Shown here piece after piece: positions 1 through 5,574 of a stretch of DNA of 7,680 nt. The notes beneath the pieces were generated by a model, which saw only the letters and a list, made by a program, of their open reading frames with translations, did not search any database and had not been told where the DNA came from. The stretch is from assembly GCA_027064665.1 (NCBI GenBank), contig JAMOPH010000356.1:1-7680 (forward strand). The letters are read 5' to 3'. This stretch comes from a bacterium (GTDB taxonomy: Bacteria; UBP14; UBA6098; B30-G16). Positions within the stretch are counted from its first letter, which is position 1; each line of letters opens with the position of its first letter. Position numbers and translations under genes: made by a program.

Positions 1-616
1 ACGGTTTTGCAAGCGCAGGTCTTCCGTCTCGGAGGTATCGCTGCACCCAGTAGATTGCGCTTTCTGCGATCGGGACCAGCCGCTCTTTGTTCCCCTTGCC
101 GATGAACCTGACAAACCCAACATCGGCGTGCAGGTCGGGGATTTTCACATTTATCACCTCCGATACCCGTCCTCCGGTGGCATACATAAACTCCAAAAGT
201 GCCCTGTCCCGCAGCCCGAGAGGGGAGTCAATCCTGACAGCGGAAAGCATCCTCTCCACCTCCTCAACGGAGAGAACATCGGGGAGATTTTTTGCGGTCT
301 TGGGAAGTTCTACCCCCTCAAAGGGGTCCTTTTGGGCGTAGTTGTTAATTATCAGGAACGACCAGAATGTTCTGAGGGAAGAGATATTTCGCGCCACCGA
401 CCGGGGCGATAGTCCCAGTTGAAGGAGGTACCTTATATAGCCCGATGCTATTCCTGGCGTGACCTCATCAGGAGAATTGATGCCTTTGCCCTCAAGGAAT
501 GTGTTGAACCTGTGGACATCTCTTGAGTAAGCGTCCACAGTGTTGGGCGAGGAAGTCAATTCTGAAACTAAATAGTTTTTGAACATTTGTTCAAGTATTT
601 GCAAACTTTGTATCAT
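1..616 (-). CDS. xerD: XerD-like tyrosine recombinase, N-terminal 205 residues (runs off left edge)
   Basis: Site-specific tyrosine recombinase, probably the chromosome-dimer resolvase acting at dif with FtsK. The frame is open from the ATG at 616 to the window edge. Residues 1-105 look like the SAM-like core-binding domain (SPNTVDAYSRDVHRFNTFL, then SVARNISSLRTFWSFL). The catalytic domain begins near residue 115 (LSVEEVERML). The first catalytic arginine is R150 in ATGGRVSEV, and the beta-hairpin lysine is K174 in GKGNKERLVPI. These positions nearly match R148 and K172 of E. coli XerD as I remember them. The HxxR, second His and Tyr motifs would lie beyond the edge. A full protein is usually about 295 residues, so roughly 90 are missing. 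The motif reads TGGR where TGLR is usual, a mild variation. The start at 616 has no good ribosome binding site; the in-frame ATG at 586 is an alternative but also lacks one. XerC or a phage integrase is possible, but the close Xer match without long extensions favours XerD. Confidence 0.9.
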   Translation of the reverse strand, partial: MIQSLQILEQMFKNYLVSELTSSPNTVDAYSRDVHRFNTFLEGKGINSPDEVTPGIASGYIRYLLQLGLSPRSVARNISSLRTFWSFLIINNYAQKDPFEGVELPKTAKNLPDVLSVEEVERMLSAVRIDSPLGLRDRALLEFMYATGGRVSEVINVKIPDLHADVGFVRFIGKGNKERLVPIAESAIYWVQRYLRDGRPALAKP

Positions 617-655
617 AGGAAATGAAAAATAAAAAAATTCTTGCGGATAGCAATG

Positions 656-684
656 AGTATAATTACCTTTTCCAGCGGAGAAAA
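656..684 (-). promoter_or_regulatory. weak candidate promoter for the xerD-like gene
   Basis: On the minus strand a TATACT -10 box (661 to 656) lies 17 bases after a poor -35 (TTTTCT, 684 to 679). This would give a leader of about 33 bases. The surrounding AT-rich DNA makes chance matches likely. An imperfect inverted repeat, TTTTCC-AGC-GGAGAAAA (668-684), overlaps the -35 and could be an operator. Confidence 0.3.
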
Positions 685-708
685 ATATAAAAAGTTCTAA
701 TAAATAAC

Positions 709-736
709 TTGACAAATTTTTCCCTGCGATGATATT
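709..736 (+). promoter_or_regulatory. promoter for the RAMA-domain gene
   Basis: A perfect -35 TTGACA (709-714) is followed after 16 bases by GATATT (731-736, four of six matches to TATAAT). The expected start of transcription is near 743, giving a leader of about 38 bases that ends in a strong AGGAGG (769-774), 6 bases before the ATG at 781. Confidence 0.6.
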
Positions 737-780
737 TGGAGAAGGAACAAGAGGTTAACCCAAACCAGAGGAGGTAAAGG

Positions 781-1251
781 ATGATAGACAGGAGGAAGAT
801 GGGGAGCGTCCTCACCAAGTTGGACAAGGCGCTGAAGAAACTGGCATCAGAGAGGGCGAAGGCGATCAAAAAACTCGACACAGACAGGGATGAGGAACTG
901 AGGGCGCATATGCTTGCCCTCAAAGGCTACGCCGAGGATTTAGAGAACTTGGCGGCGCAGATTGAAAGGTATATCGCGGAGAACAGGTTCACAAGCCGCA
1001 GGGGAAGGAAAAAGGGCGCCCGTGGTGTTGCGGCTCGCGGCAATGTCAAACAACTCCCGCCCGTGGGAACCAAAATATGGAAAAGATATAAGGGCAAACT
1101 CTATGTAGGTGAGGTCACCGAGGAAGGGATTAAACTTGAGGGATTTGATCAGATTTTCCCCTCAATGACTGCCGCCTGCTACGCCGTTACTGGGCAGAAG
1201 AACCTGAGCGGATGGAGTTTCTGGAAGCAGGGCGAACCCCCTGCAGAATAA
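781..1251 (+). CDS. small coiled-coil protein with a C-terminal RAMA/DUF2924-like domain
   Basis: A 156-residue soluble protein with no signal peptide or membrane segment. Residues about 7-68 are a charged helical stretch with heptad-like spacing, likely a coiled coil and oligomerisation region. Residues 70-90 form a basic Gly/Arg/Lys linker (SRRGRKKGARG). Residues about 91-149 match the RAMA-type pattern: PPVGTKIWKRYKGKLY, then a beta-strand and EG turn, then FPSMTAACYAVTG and a final SGWSFWK. RAMA domains are known in restriction and methylase-associated proteins and eukaryotic MPND, where they are proposed or shown to recognise modified DNA; DUF2924 proteins share a similar C-terminal pattern. 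The inference is a DNA- or nucleoid-binding protein that may read base modification, with the basic linker adding non-specific DNA contact. The start is fixed by AGGAGG at 769-774. It stands alone between its own promoter and terminator, divergent from the recombinase, with no methylase or nuclease gene in view. The domain call is from memory of the pattern and the role is not proven. Confidence 0.8.
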   Translation: MIDRRKMGSVLTKLDKALKKLASERAKAIKKLDTDRDEELRAHMLALKGYAEDLENLAAQIERYIAENRFTSRRGRKKGARGVAARGNVKQLPPVGTKIWKRYKGKLYVGEVTEEGIKLEGFDQIFPSMTAACYAVTGQKNLSGWSFWKQGEPPAE

Positions 1252-1283
1252 TACCGGCAATTTGAAATCCGCAAATGTCCGAG

Positions 1284-1310
1284 CCGGTGCCGCACTGGCA
1301 CCGGTTTTTT
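1284..1310 (+). terminator. Rho-independent terminator of the RAMA-domain gene
   Basis: A perfect 8-bp GC-rich stem, CCGGTGCC (1284-1291) with GGCACCGG (1297-1304), has a 5-base loop and is followed directly by six T residues (1305-1310). It lies 32 bases after the stop codon and isolates this gene from the next one. Confidence 0.95.
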
Positions 1311-1316
1311 GTTAAA

Positions 1317-1345
1317 TTGCAATTTGGGCTGGTAATCATTATAAT
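1317..1345 (+). promoter_or_regulatory. promoter for the dehydratase-family gene
   Basis: A perfect -10 TATAAT (1340-1345) is preceded at 17 bases by TTGCAA (1317-1322, four of six matches to TTGACA). It starts just after the preceding terminator, and transcription would begin near 1352, giving a leader of about 20 bases containing AAGGTG (1360-1365). Confidence 0.7.
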
Positions 1346-1372
1346 ATTCACCACCTTGTAAGGTGCATTGCA

Positions 1373-2377
1373 ATGTCGTTTCCTGACCGCAAAATAGGAA
1401 TAACTACCACTGTCCCGGTTGAGGTGATATTTGCCGCCGGCGCCGTGCCGGTGGACCTCAACAATATATTTATCACCAGTCCCCGGCGTGAGGAGTATGT
1501 TCAAAAGGCAGAGTTAGCCGGGTTCCCCCGCAATGTGTGCCGATGGATTAAGGGAATCTACGGCGCCGCCCTGGACAACGGCATCAAAGAAATCATCGCC
1601 GTTATGCAGGGGGACTGCTCAAACACCCACGCCCTCGCAGAAACCCTTCAGATTGAGGGAGTTCGCATTATCCCGTTTTCCTACCCCTACGACAGGAATT
1701 ACGATATGCTCAAAAGGGAGATTGAACATCTTGCCGATGCCCTCGGTGTCGTCAGTTGGACGGACATTGTGGCGTGGAAGCGCCGCCTTGATGAAATCCG
1801 TGCCCTCGCCCACAAAATTGACGAGATGACCTGGAGGGAAAACAAAGTCTCCGGGCGGGAAAATCATCTGTATCTTGTCTCCACCAGCGACTTTGAGGGC
1901 GACCCCAACGCCTTTGAGAAAAAACTTAAAAATTTCATCGCCGAGGCAAGCCAGCGGGAACCTTTCCCTCATAAAATAAGGCTCGCATTTGTCGGTGTCC
2001 CGCCGATTTTTGACGATTTGTATGATGTCCTTGAATCTTATGGCGCAAGAGTGGTGTTCAACGAGGTCCAGCGGCAGTTCTCTATGCCCTTTGACACCGA
2101 GGACATCGTGGAGCAATACCTTTTATATACTTATCCCTACCCGGTTTTCCACAGGATTGAGGACATAAAGCAACAAGTTGCCCTGCGGGGAATCCACGGC
2201 ATCATCCATTACGCCGAGACATTCTGCTTCCGCCAGATTGAGGACATAATAATGCGCAAAAATTTTGAGGGGATGCCCTACATAATGATTGAGGGGGGCG
2301 AAAGTTTCAAGGTTGACGCCCGCACTCGGATGAGACTCCAATCGTTTGTTGAAATGCTCAAGATGAGGGTAAAATAA
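1373..2377 (+). CDS. 2-hydroxyacyl-CoA dehydratase D-component-like iron-sulfur protein (orphan)
   Basis: A 334-residue protein of the HgdB/BcrC/FldB-type family (2-hydroxyglutaryl-CoA dehydratase D-component). Family landmarks are visible: the N-terminal GITTTVPVEVIFAAGAVPVD, then C56 in FPRNVCRWIKG, C82 in MQGDCSNTH, C285 in AETFCFRQIE, and the C-terminal IEGGESF..ARTRMRLQSFVEML. In the family three cysteines of this kind ligate a [4Fe-4S] cluster in the subunit. Known members remove water from 2-hydroxyacyl-CoA by a ketyl-radical route or reduce benzoyl-CoA, using two different subunits and an ATP-driven activator. Here there is one gene only, with its own promoter, and no partner or activator in the window. 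At 334 residues it is somewhat short for the family (about 370-410). It could be a subunit whose partners lie elsewhere, or one of the many uncharacterised single-gene homologues, including relatives of double-cubane proteins. The substrate cannot be told from sequence. AAGGTG at 1360-1365, 7 bases upstream, supports the ATG at 1373. Confidence 0.85.
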   Translation: MSFPDRKIGITTTVPVEVIFAAGAVPVDLNNIFITSPRREEYVQKAELAGFPRNVCRWIKGIYGAALDNGIKEIIAVMQGDCSNTHALAETLQIEGVRIIPFSYPYDRNYDMLKREIEHLADALGVVSWTDIVAWKRRLDEIRALAHKIDEMTWRENKVSGRENHLYLVSTSDFEGDPNAFEKKLKNFIAEASQREPFPHKIRLAFVGVPPIFDDLYDVLESYGARVVFNEVQRQFSMPFDTEDIVEQYLLYTYPYPVFHRIEDIKQQVALRGIHGIIHYAETFCFRQIEDIIMRKNFEGMPYIMIEGGESFKVDARTRMRLQSFVEMLKMRVK

Positions 2378-2381
2378 AAAC

Positions 2382-2472
2382 CGGAGAGGGTGGGATTCGA
2401 ACCCACGGAGCCCTTTTAGGGGCTCAACCGCTTAGCAGGCGGTTGCCTTCAGCCGGACTCGGCCACCTCTCC
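2382..2472 (-). tRNA. tRNA-Ser(GCT)
   Basis: A complete class II cloverleaf on the minus strand, 91 bases. The acceptor strands are GGAGAGG (2472-2466) and CCTCTCC (2389-2383), with discriminator G at 2382. The D arm begins TGGCCGAG. The anticodon stem ACCGC/GCGGT carries the loop CTGCTAA, with anticodon GCT at 2436-2434, which reads AGC and AGU codons. The long variable arm (GAGCCC/GGGCTC) is the serine hallmark. The T arm is GTGGG-TTCGAAT-CCCAC. No CCA is encoded: the 3' end is followed by one G and a run of five T, so CCA must be added by the nucleotidyltransferase. The 3' end lies 4 bases from the stop codon of the convergent dehydratase-family gene. Confidence 0.97.
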
Positions 2473-2483
2473 TCCAATTTCCC

Positions 2484-2511
2484 AAAATAATTGCTTCTGC
2501 CGGATTGTCAA
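2484..2511 (-). promoter_or_regulatory. promoter for tRNA-Ser
   Basis: On the minus strand a perfect -35 TTGACA (2511 to 2506) is followed after 16 bases by TATTTT (2489 to 2484, four of six matches). Transcription would start near 2477, leaving only about five leader bases before the tRNA 5' end at 2472. No terminator hairpin follows korC, so read-through from the kor operon may also supply this tRNA. Confidence 0.7.
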
Positions 2512-2535
2512 GAGAACTTTTATCCTCCGGGCGCC

Positions 2536-3192
2536 CTACAGGGGATATTTTTTGGCGTATTCCTTCCCCAGTTTGAAGCCCGCCTCAAGGGCTTTGAGAT
2601 TCATATCAAGATACTTCGTGCCCGCAAAACGGTCCTCAACCGCCTCACGGATGGATTTCTCCGAGACTATCCCGGTGTATGTCGCCAGAAAGCCGAGGGC
2701 GATGATGTTTGCCACTATGGGGTGCCCAAACTCTTTCTCCGCGAGTTTTATAAAGGGGACTTTGACAGTCCTGGCGTTTCCCATAACGATATCCACGGCG
2801 GATTCGTCGGCGATTATCAGCCCGTCGGGCTTTACCGATGGAGCGTGTTTTTCGTATGCCTCGGTGGTGAAGGCGACAAGAAGGTCGGGCTCGTGGCACT
2901 CGGGGAAAAATATGTCGCCATCGCTTATTATGAGGTCTGCGCGGGTGGCTCCGCCTCTCGCCTCAGGACCGTATGCCTGAGATTGACTGACATTTCTCCC
3001 GTCGCCCAGCGCAATGGCTTCCCCCAAAAGCATACCGGTGGAGATTATCCCCTGTCCGCCGGCGCCGCTGATTCTTATCTCAAACCTCTCCACCCGGTCG
3101 GGCAGCAGTTTTGTTCGCTTGTTCTTTTTCCCTCCCGGGCGAGTGCCAGTCCTTCTCCCTGTGCTGGAGTTCTGGGAACCTTGACGAGGCAT
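2536..3192 (-). CDS. korC: 2-oxoacid (2-oxoglutarate):ferredoxin oxidoreductase, gamma subunit
   Basis: Gamma domain of the four-subunit 2-oxoacid:ferredoxin oxidoreductase, a cytoplasmic CoA-dependent enzyme. It is 218 residues long. The family core starts near residue 37 with RISGAGGQGI (GxGGQG at 43-48). It continues with SQAYGPEARGG (71-81), TRADLIISD and a C-terminal region common to PorC/KorC proteins. This subunit helps form the CoA-binding region. Residues 1-36 are an unusual hydrophilic, basic extension (NSSTGRRTGTRPGGKKNKR) before the usual family start. The start is still well supported: GGAGGT (3198-3203) sits 5 bases upstream, and the ATG overlaps the korB stop in a TAATG junction. 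It is the last gene of the operon; 63 bases separate its TAG from tRNA-Ser. The substrate call follows its neighbours and is less certain than the family. Confidence 0.92.
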   Translation of the reverse strand: MPRQGSQNSSTGRRTGTRPGGKKNKRTKLLPDRVERFEIRISGAGGQGIISTGMLLGEAIALGDGRNVSQSQAYGPEARGGATRADLIISDGDIFFPECHEPDLLVAFTTEAYEKHAPSVKPDGLIIADESAVDIVMGNARTVKVPFIKLAEKEFGHPIVANIIALGFLATYTGIVSEKSIREAVEDRFAGTKYLDMNLKALEAGFKLGKEYAKKYPL

Positions 3193-4034
3193 TATTTACC
3201 TCCATTGGATTTGCTCAGTTTCCTTATCAACTCATACACCTGCTCGGTGTATTCCGGCTTTTGAGTGTCCTCACGGAAAATCCCCGTGATAATTTTGCCC
3301 TTCAGTTCCTCCGGCGACATCTTCTTAGCCTTAGCCAGCGGCACGGCGTTCTCTTTTTCCCACAAAAGCATATCCCTCGGGTCGGGGATACCGTTGAGCC
3401 TCCCGTAAAGCGTGGGGCATTGAGAAATTATTTCAACCACCGAAAATCCTTTGTGCTGGAGCGCCTTTTTGATGTAGTTGATGTTCTGGATAATGTGGTA
3501 GGTTGTGCTGCGTGCCACAAATGTCGCTCCGGCGGCAAGGGCAAGTTCCACGGCGTCAAATGGTGGGTCAATGTTTCCGTAGGGTGCGGTGTGTGCCCGT
3601 GCGCCGAGCGGTGTGGTGGGAGCAACCTGCCCCCCGGTCATCCCGTAGATGGAGTTGTTAATAAGAATCATCGTTATATCAATGTTTCTGCGGCAGGCGT
3701 GGATGAAATGGTTCCCGCCGATTGCAAGACCATCGCCGTCGCCGGAGACAACTATCACCGTCATCTCAGGGCGGGCAAGTTTCACACCGATTGCAAAGGG
3801 CAAAGCCCTGCCGTGAGTGGTGTGCAGTGTGTTGAAATCCACATATATCGGCATCCTGCTTGAACAGCCTATCCCCGAAATCAGCGCTATGTCATCCTTG
3901 GGAATCTGCAGGTCGTGGATGGCGTGGAGCATATTGTTCATAATCGTGCCGATTCCACAGCCGGCACACCATACGGTGGGGAACCTTTTGCGCCACCTGA
4001 GATACTCGTGGATTTCGGAAAGTTGAGTCGCCAT
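3192..4034 (-). CDS. korB: 2-oxoacid (2-oxoglutarate):ferredoxin oxidoreductase, beta subunit
   Basis: TPP- and Fe-S-binding beta subunit, 280 residues. It binds thiamine diphosphate, which attacks the 2-oxoacid, and passes electrons to ferredoxin through a [4Fe-4S] cluster. The likely cluster ligands are C23 and C26 (WCAGCGIGT), C57 (GIGCSSRMP) and C206 (SQCPTLYGR). The TPP motif runs from GDGDGLAIGGNH (98-109) to NN (126-127), followed by IYGMTGGQVAPTTP (129-142), a strong 2-oxoacid:ferredoxin oxidoreductase beta signature. I chose the ATG at 4034: it begins one base after the korA stop and has AAGGAGG at 4044-4050, giving MATQLSEIHEYLRWRKRFPT, a normal family N-terminus. An ATG at 4094 would add 20 residues inside korA and is not credible. 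The gene ends in TAATG, shared with the korC start. Confidence 0.95.
   Translation of the reverse strand: MATQLSEIHEYLRWRKRFPTVWCAGCGIGTIMNNMLHAIHDLQIPKDDIALISGIGCSSRMPIYVDFNTLHTTHGRALPFAIGVKLARPEMTVIVVSGDGDGLAIGGNHFIHACRRNIDITMILINNSIYGMTGGQVAPTTPLGARAHTAPYGNIDPPFDAVELALAAGATFVARSTTYHIIQNINYIKKALQHKGFSVVEIISQCPTLYGRLNGIPDPRDMLLWEKENAVPLAKAKKMSPEELKGKIITGIFREDTQKPEYTEQVYELIRKLSKSNGGK
3198..3203 (-). promoter_or_regulatory. ribosome binding site that fixes the korC start
   Basis: GGAGGT lies in the last codons of korB, 5 bases before the ATG at 3192. With the TAATG overlap it supports the long, basic N-terminus of KorC. Confidence 0.8.
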
Positions 4035-4035
4035 T

Positions 4036-5196
4036 TTATATTTCCTCCTTAATGGCGTGAACGATTTGTGCGGGCTCCAACGGATGCCCGTCATAACGGG
4101 TCACGGAGACGACCCTTATGTGGGTGCCTGCAAGCGCCTCCTTGACCGGATGAATCAACTGCCCCATACAATTTTCCGCCACAAACACATATTTTGCGTG
4201 TTTTGCGGCGGAAAGCAGCGGTCCATCGGGGAAGGGCCAAATGCTCTTCAGTTCCAAAAATCCCGCCTTAAACCTTTTGCGCCTGAGGTGCTCCACCGCT
4301 CCGCGGGCGGCTCTGGCGGCACTCCCATAAGCCACAATCAAAATCCTCGCATCGCCGGTGTAATATTCCTTCCAGTCCCATATCTCCTGCTTGTGCACCA
4401 CGATTTTTTCCCTGAGTGCCTCAAGACGCTCGGTAATTTCCGCCGAAATTGAGGTGGGGAAACCTGCCCTGTCGTGGGTGAGCCCCGTGATGCTGTATCT
4501 GTATCCCTCTCCGAAGGGCGAGGGATGGGCAATAAAGTCGCTGGGGATATCATAGGGCAGATACCACTCCGGCGGCACAGTGGGGAAAGACCTCGGCTCC
4601 TCGTGAATTTCCTCGGGCTTTTTGAGCACAAGTTTTTCCCTCATATGCCCGATAAGTTCATCAAGCAGAACGATGACGGGGGTGCTCAGTTTGCAGGCTA
4701 AGTTGAACGCCCTTATGGTGGCTTCGTATGCCTCCTGAACGCTTGATGCGGCAAGGGCAACAGCAGTGTAATCCCCGTGGGTTCCCCACCGGGCTTGCAT
4801 AGTATCGCCCTGGGAGAGTTTTGTCGGCAGACCGGTGGATGGTCCCCCACGCTGGACATCAACGATAACTATCGGCAGTTGGGTCATATACGCATAGCCG
4901 ATGTTCTCCTGCATCAGTGAAAACCCCGGGCCTGATGTGGCGGTCATCGCCTTGGCGCCCGCCGCCGACGCCCCAATTATCGCCGCTATTGAGCCTATCT
5001 CATCCTCCATCTGGATGAAAACTCCGCCCACCTTGGGAAGTTCTCTTGCCATCCCCTCGGCGATTTCCGTGGAGGGCGTTATGGGATATCCGGCGAAAAA
5101 GCGGCATCCTGCGTGTATCGCTCCCCACACCACCGCCTCATTACCTTGGACAAATTTTATGGGATGCCCGTCCTTGGTAAATCTATTCAGAGGCAT
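4036..5196 (-). CDS. korA: 2-oxoacid (2-oxoglutarate):ferredoxin oxidoreductase, alpha subunit
   Basis: Alpha subunit, 386 residues. It supplies the pyrimidine-side TPP domain and the following domain of the oxidoreductase. Visible landmarks: KFVQGNEAVVWGAIHAGCRF (14-33); GYPITPSTEI (36-45); MEDEIGSIAAIIGAS (63-77); TSGPGFSLMQE (87-97); QRGGPSTGLPTKLSQGD (115-131); YSITGLTHDRAGFPT (234-248); WPFPDGPL (320-327); ENCMGQL (341-347). The TGLTHD..G block and the separate short ferredoxin gene are typical of KorA rather than PorA, so 2-oxoglutarate is the likeliest substrate. The physiological direction, oxidative or reductive TCA, cannot be told. The start at 5196 has GGAGGG 9 bases upstream (5206-5211) and overlaps the end of korD by 14 bases, so the two genes are coupled. 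The length is normal for this family. Confidence 0.95.
   Translation of the reverse strand: MPLNRFTKDGHPIKFVQGNEAVVWGAIHAGCRFFAGYPITPSTEIAEGMARELPKVGGVFIQMEDEIGSIAAIIGASAAGAKAMTATSGPGFSLMQENIGYAYMTQLPIVIVDVQRGGPSTGLPTKLSQGDTMQARWGTHGDYTAVALAASSVQEAYEATIRAFNLACKLSTPVIVLLDELIGHMREKLVLKKPEEIHEEPRSFPTVPPEWYLPYDIPSDFIAHPSPFGEGYRYSITGLTHDRAGFPTSISAEITERLEALREKIVVHKQEIWDWKEYYTGDARILIVAYGSAARAARGAVEHLRRKRFKAGFLELKSIWPFPDGPLLSAAKHAKYVFVAENCMGQLIHPVKEALAGTHIRVVSVTRYDGHPLEPAQIVHAIKEEI
4044..4050 (-). promoter_or_regulatory. ribosome binding site that fixes the korB start
   Basis: AAGGAGG lies inside the last codons of korA, 9 bases before the ATG at 4034. It supports this start over the upstream in-frame ATG at 4094 and suggests translational coupling of korB to korA. 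Confidence 0.85.
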
Positions 5197-5494
5197 TTTT
5201 CTCTTCCCTCCAATTTGAATTTTTCACAATCGCAAAGTCGGGACACATTTTCCAGCACAAAGAACAAAGAGTGCACTTTTCAGGGTGAGCCATAATGGGG
5301 TAATGTTTTTCGTTTTCCTCAAGGGCTCCGGTGGGGCAAATGGTTATGCACAGCCCACACTTTTTGCACCACTCATAAAAAAATATGAGTTTTCCCTCAA
5401 GGTGGGGCACAGCCCTTACAGGGTGGGAAACCTCCCCCGATTTTATCACCCTCTCTGCGGAAGGCTTATTCGGAGGAGCCGCATTTTTAGACAT
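5183..5494 (-). CDS. korD: 2-oxoacid:ferredoxin oxidoreductase, delta (2[4Fe-4S] ferredoxin) subunit
   Basis: A 103-residue ferredoxin-type subunit carrying electrons from the KorB cluster to free ferredoxin. Two typical motifs are present. The first is CKKCGLCITICP, with C43, C46, C49 and C53. The second is CTLCSLCWKMCP, with C74, C77, C80 and C84. Each shows the CxxCxxCxxxCP pattern, and ligands cross between clusters in this fold. About 38 residues precede the first motif and contain a hydrophobic KLIFFYEW strand, as in KorD/VorD proteins. The start at 5494 is set by AGGAGG (5500-5505) 5 bases upstream. It is the first gene of the kor operon, and its last 14 bases overlap korA. Confidence 0.93.
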   Translation of the reverse strand: MSKNAAPPNKPSAERVIKSGEVSHPVRAVPHLEGKLIFFYEWCKKCGLCITICPTGALEENEKHYPIMAHPEKCTLCSLCWKMCPDFAIVKNSNWREEKNASE

Positions 5495-5524
5495 CTTCGC
5501 CTCCTGATTTGCGCCGTCCTGCCA

Positions 5525-5552
5525 TAAATAAAACTGCCCGATTTCCAGTCAA
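5525..5552 (-). promoter_or_regulatory. candidate promoter for the korDABC operon
   Basis: On the minus strand TTGACT (5552 to 5547, five of six matches) is followed after 16 bases by TATTTA (5530 to 5525, a poor -10 by the standard consensus). Transcription would start near 5518, giving a leader of about 24 bases. It lies in the 80-base trpS-korD gap, where I see no convincing terminator, so read-through from trpS is also possible. Confidence 0.45.
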
Positions 5553-5574
5553 GGATTTTTTGAGAATAAAAATT

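Noticed and set aside
1..2472. Integrated element using tRNA-Ser as attachment site with the recombinase as its integrase
   Set aside because: The recombinase matches housekeeping XerD. It is separated from the tRNA by two independent genes, and I saw no repeat of the tRNA 3' end in the window.
2512..2535. Terminator after korC (GGGCGCCC palindrome)
   Set aside because: The palindrome has no loop and no T-run follows it, so it is not a Rho-independent terminator.
2491..3264. 257-codon plus-strand open frame
   Set aside because: It lies opposite korC and the end of korB, has no recognisable domain, and the minus strand carries clear conserved motifs and ribosome binding sites.
3111..3863. 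250-codon plus-strand open frame
   Set aside because: It is opposite korB, including the TPP and cysteine motifs; Cys/Gly-rich composition is what the antisense of korB would give.
4035..4094. Upstream in-frame ATG at 4094 for korB, giving a 300-residue protein
   Set aside because: It would start 59 bases inside korA and add a non-family N-terminus. The ATG at 4034 has AAGGAGG in place and begins the normal family sequence.
5495..5574. Terminator between trpS and korD
   Set aside because: The AATAAAA/TTTTATT palindrome (5565-5579 area) is pure AT, and the ACTG...CAGT pairing is only 4 bp. Neither is convincing.
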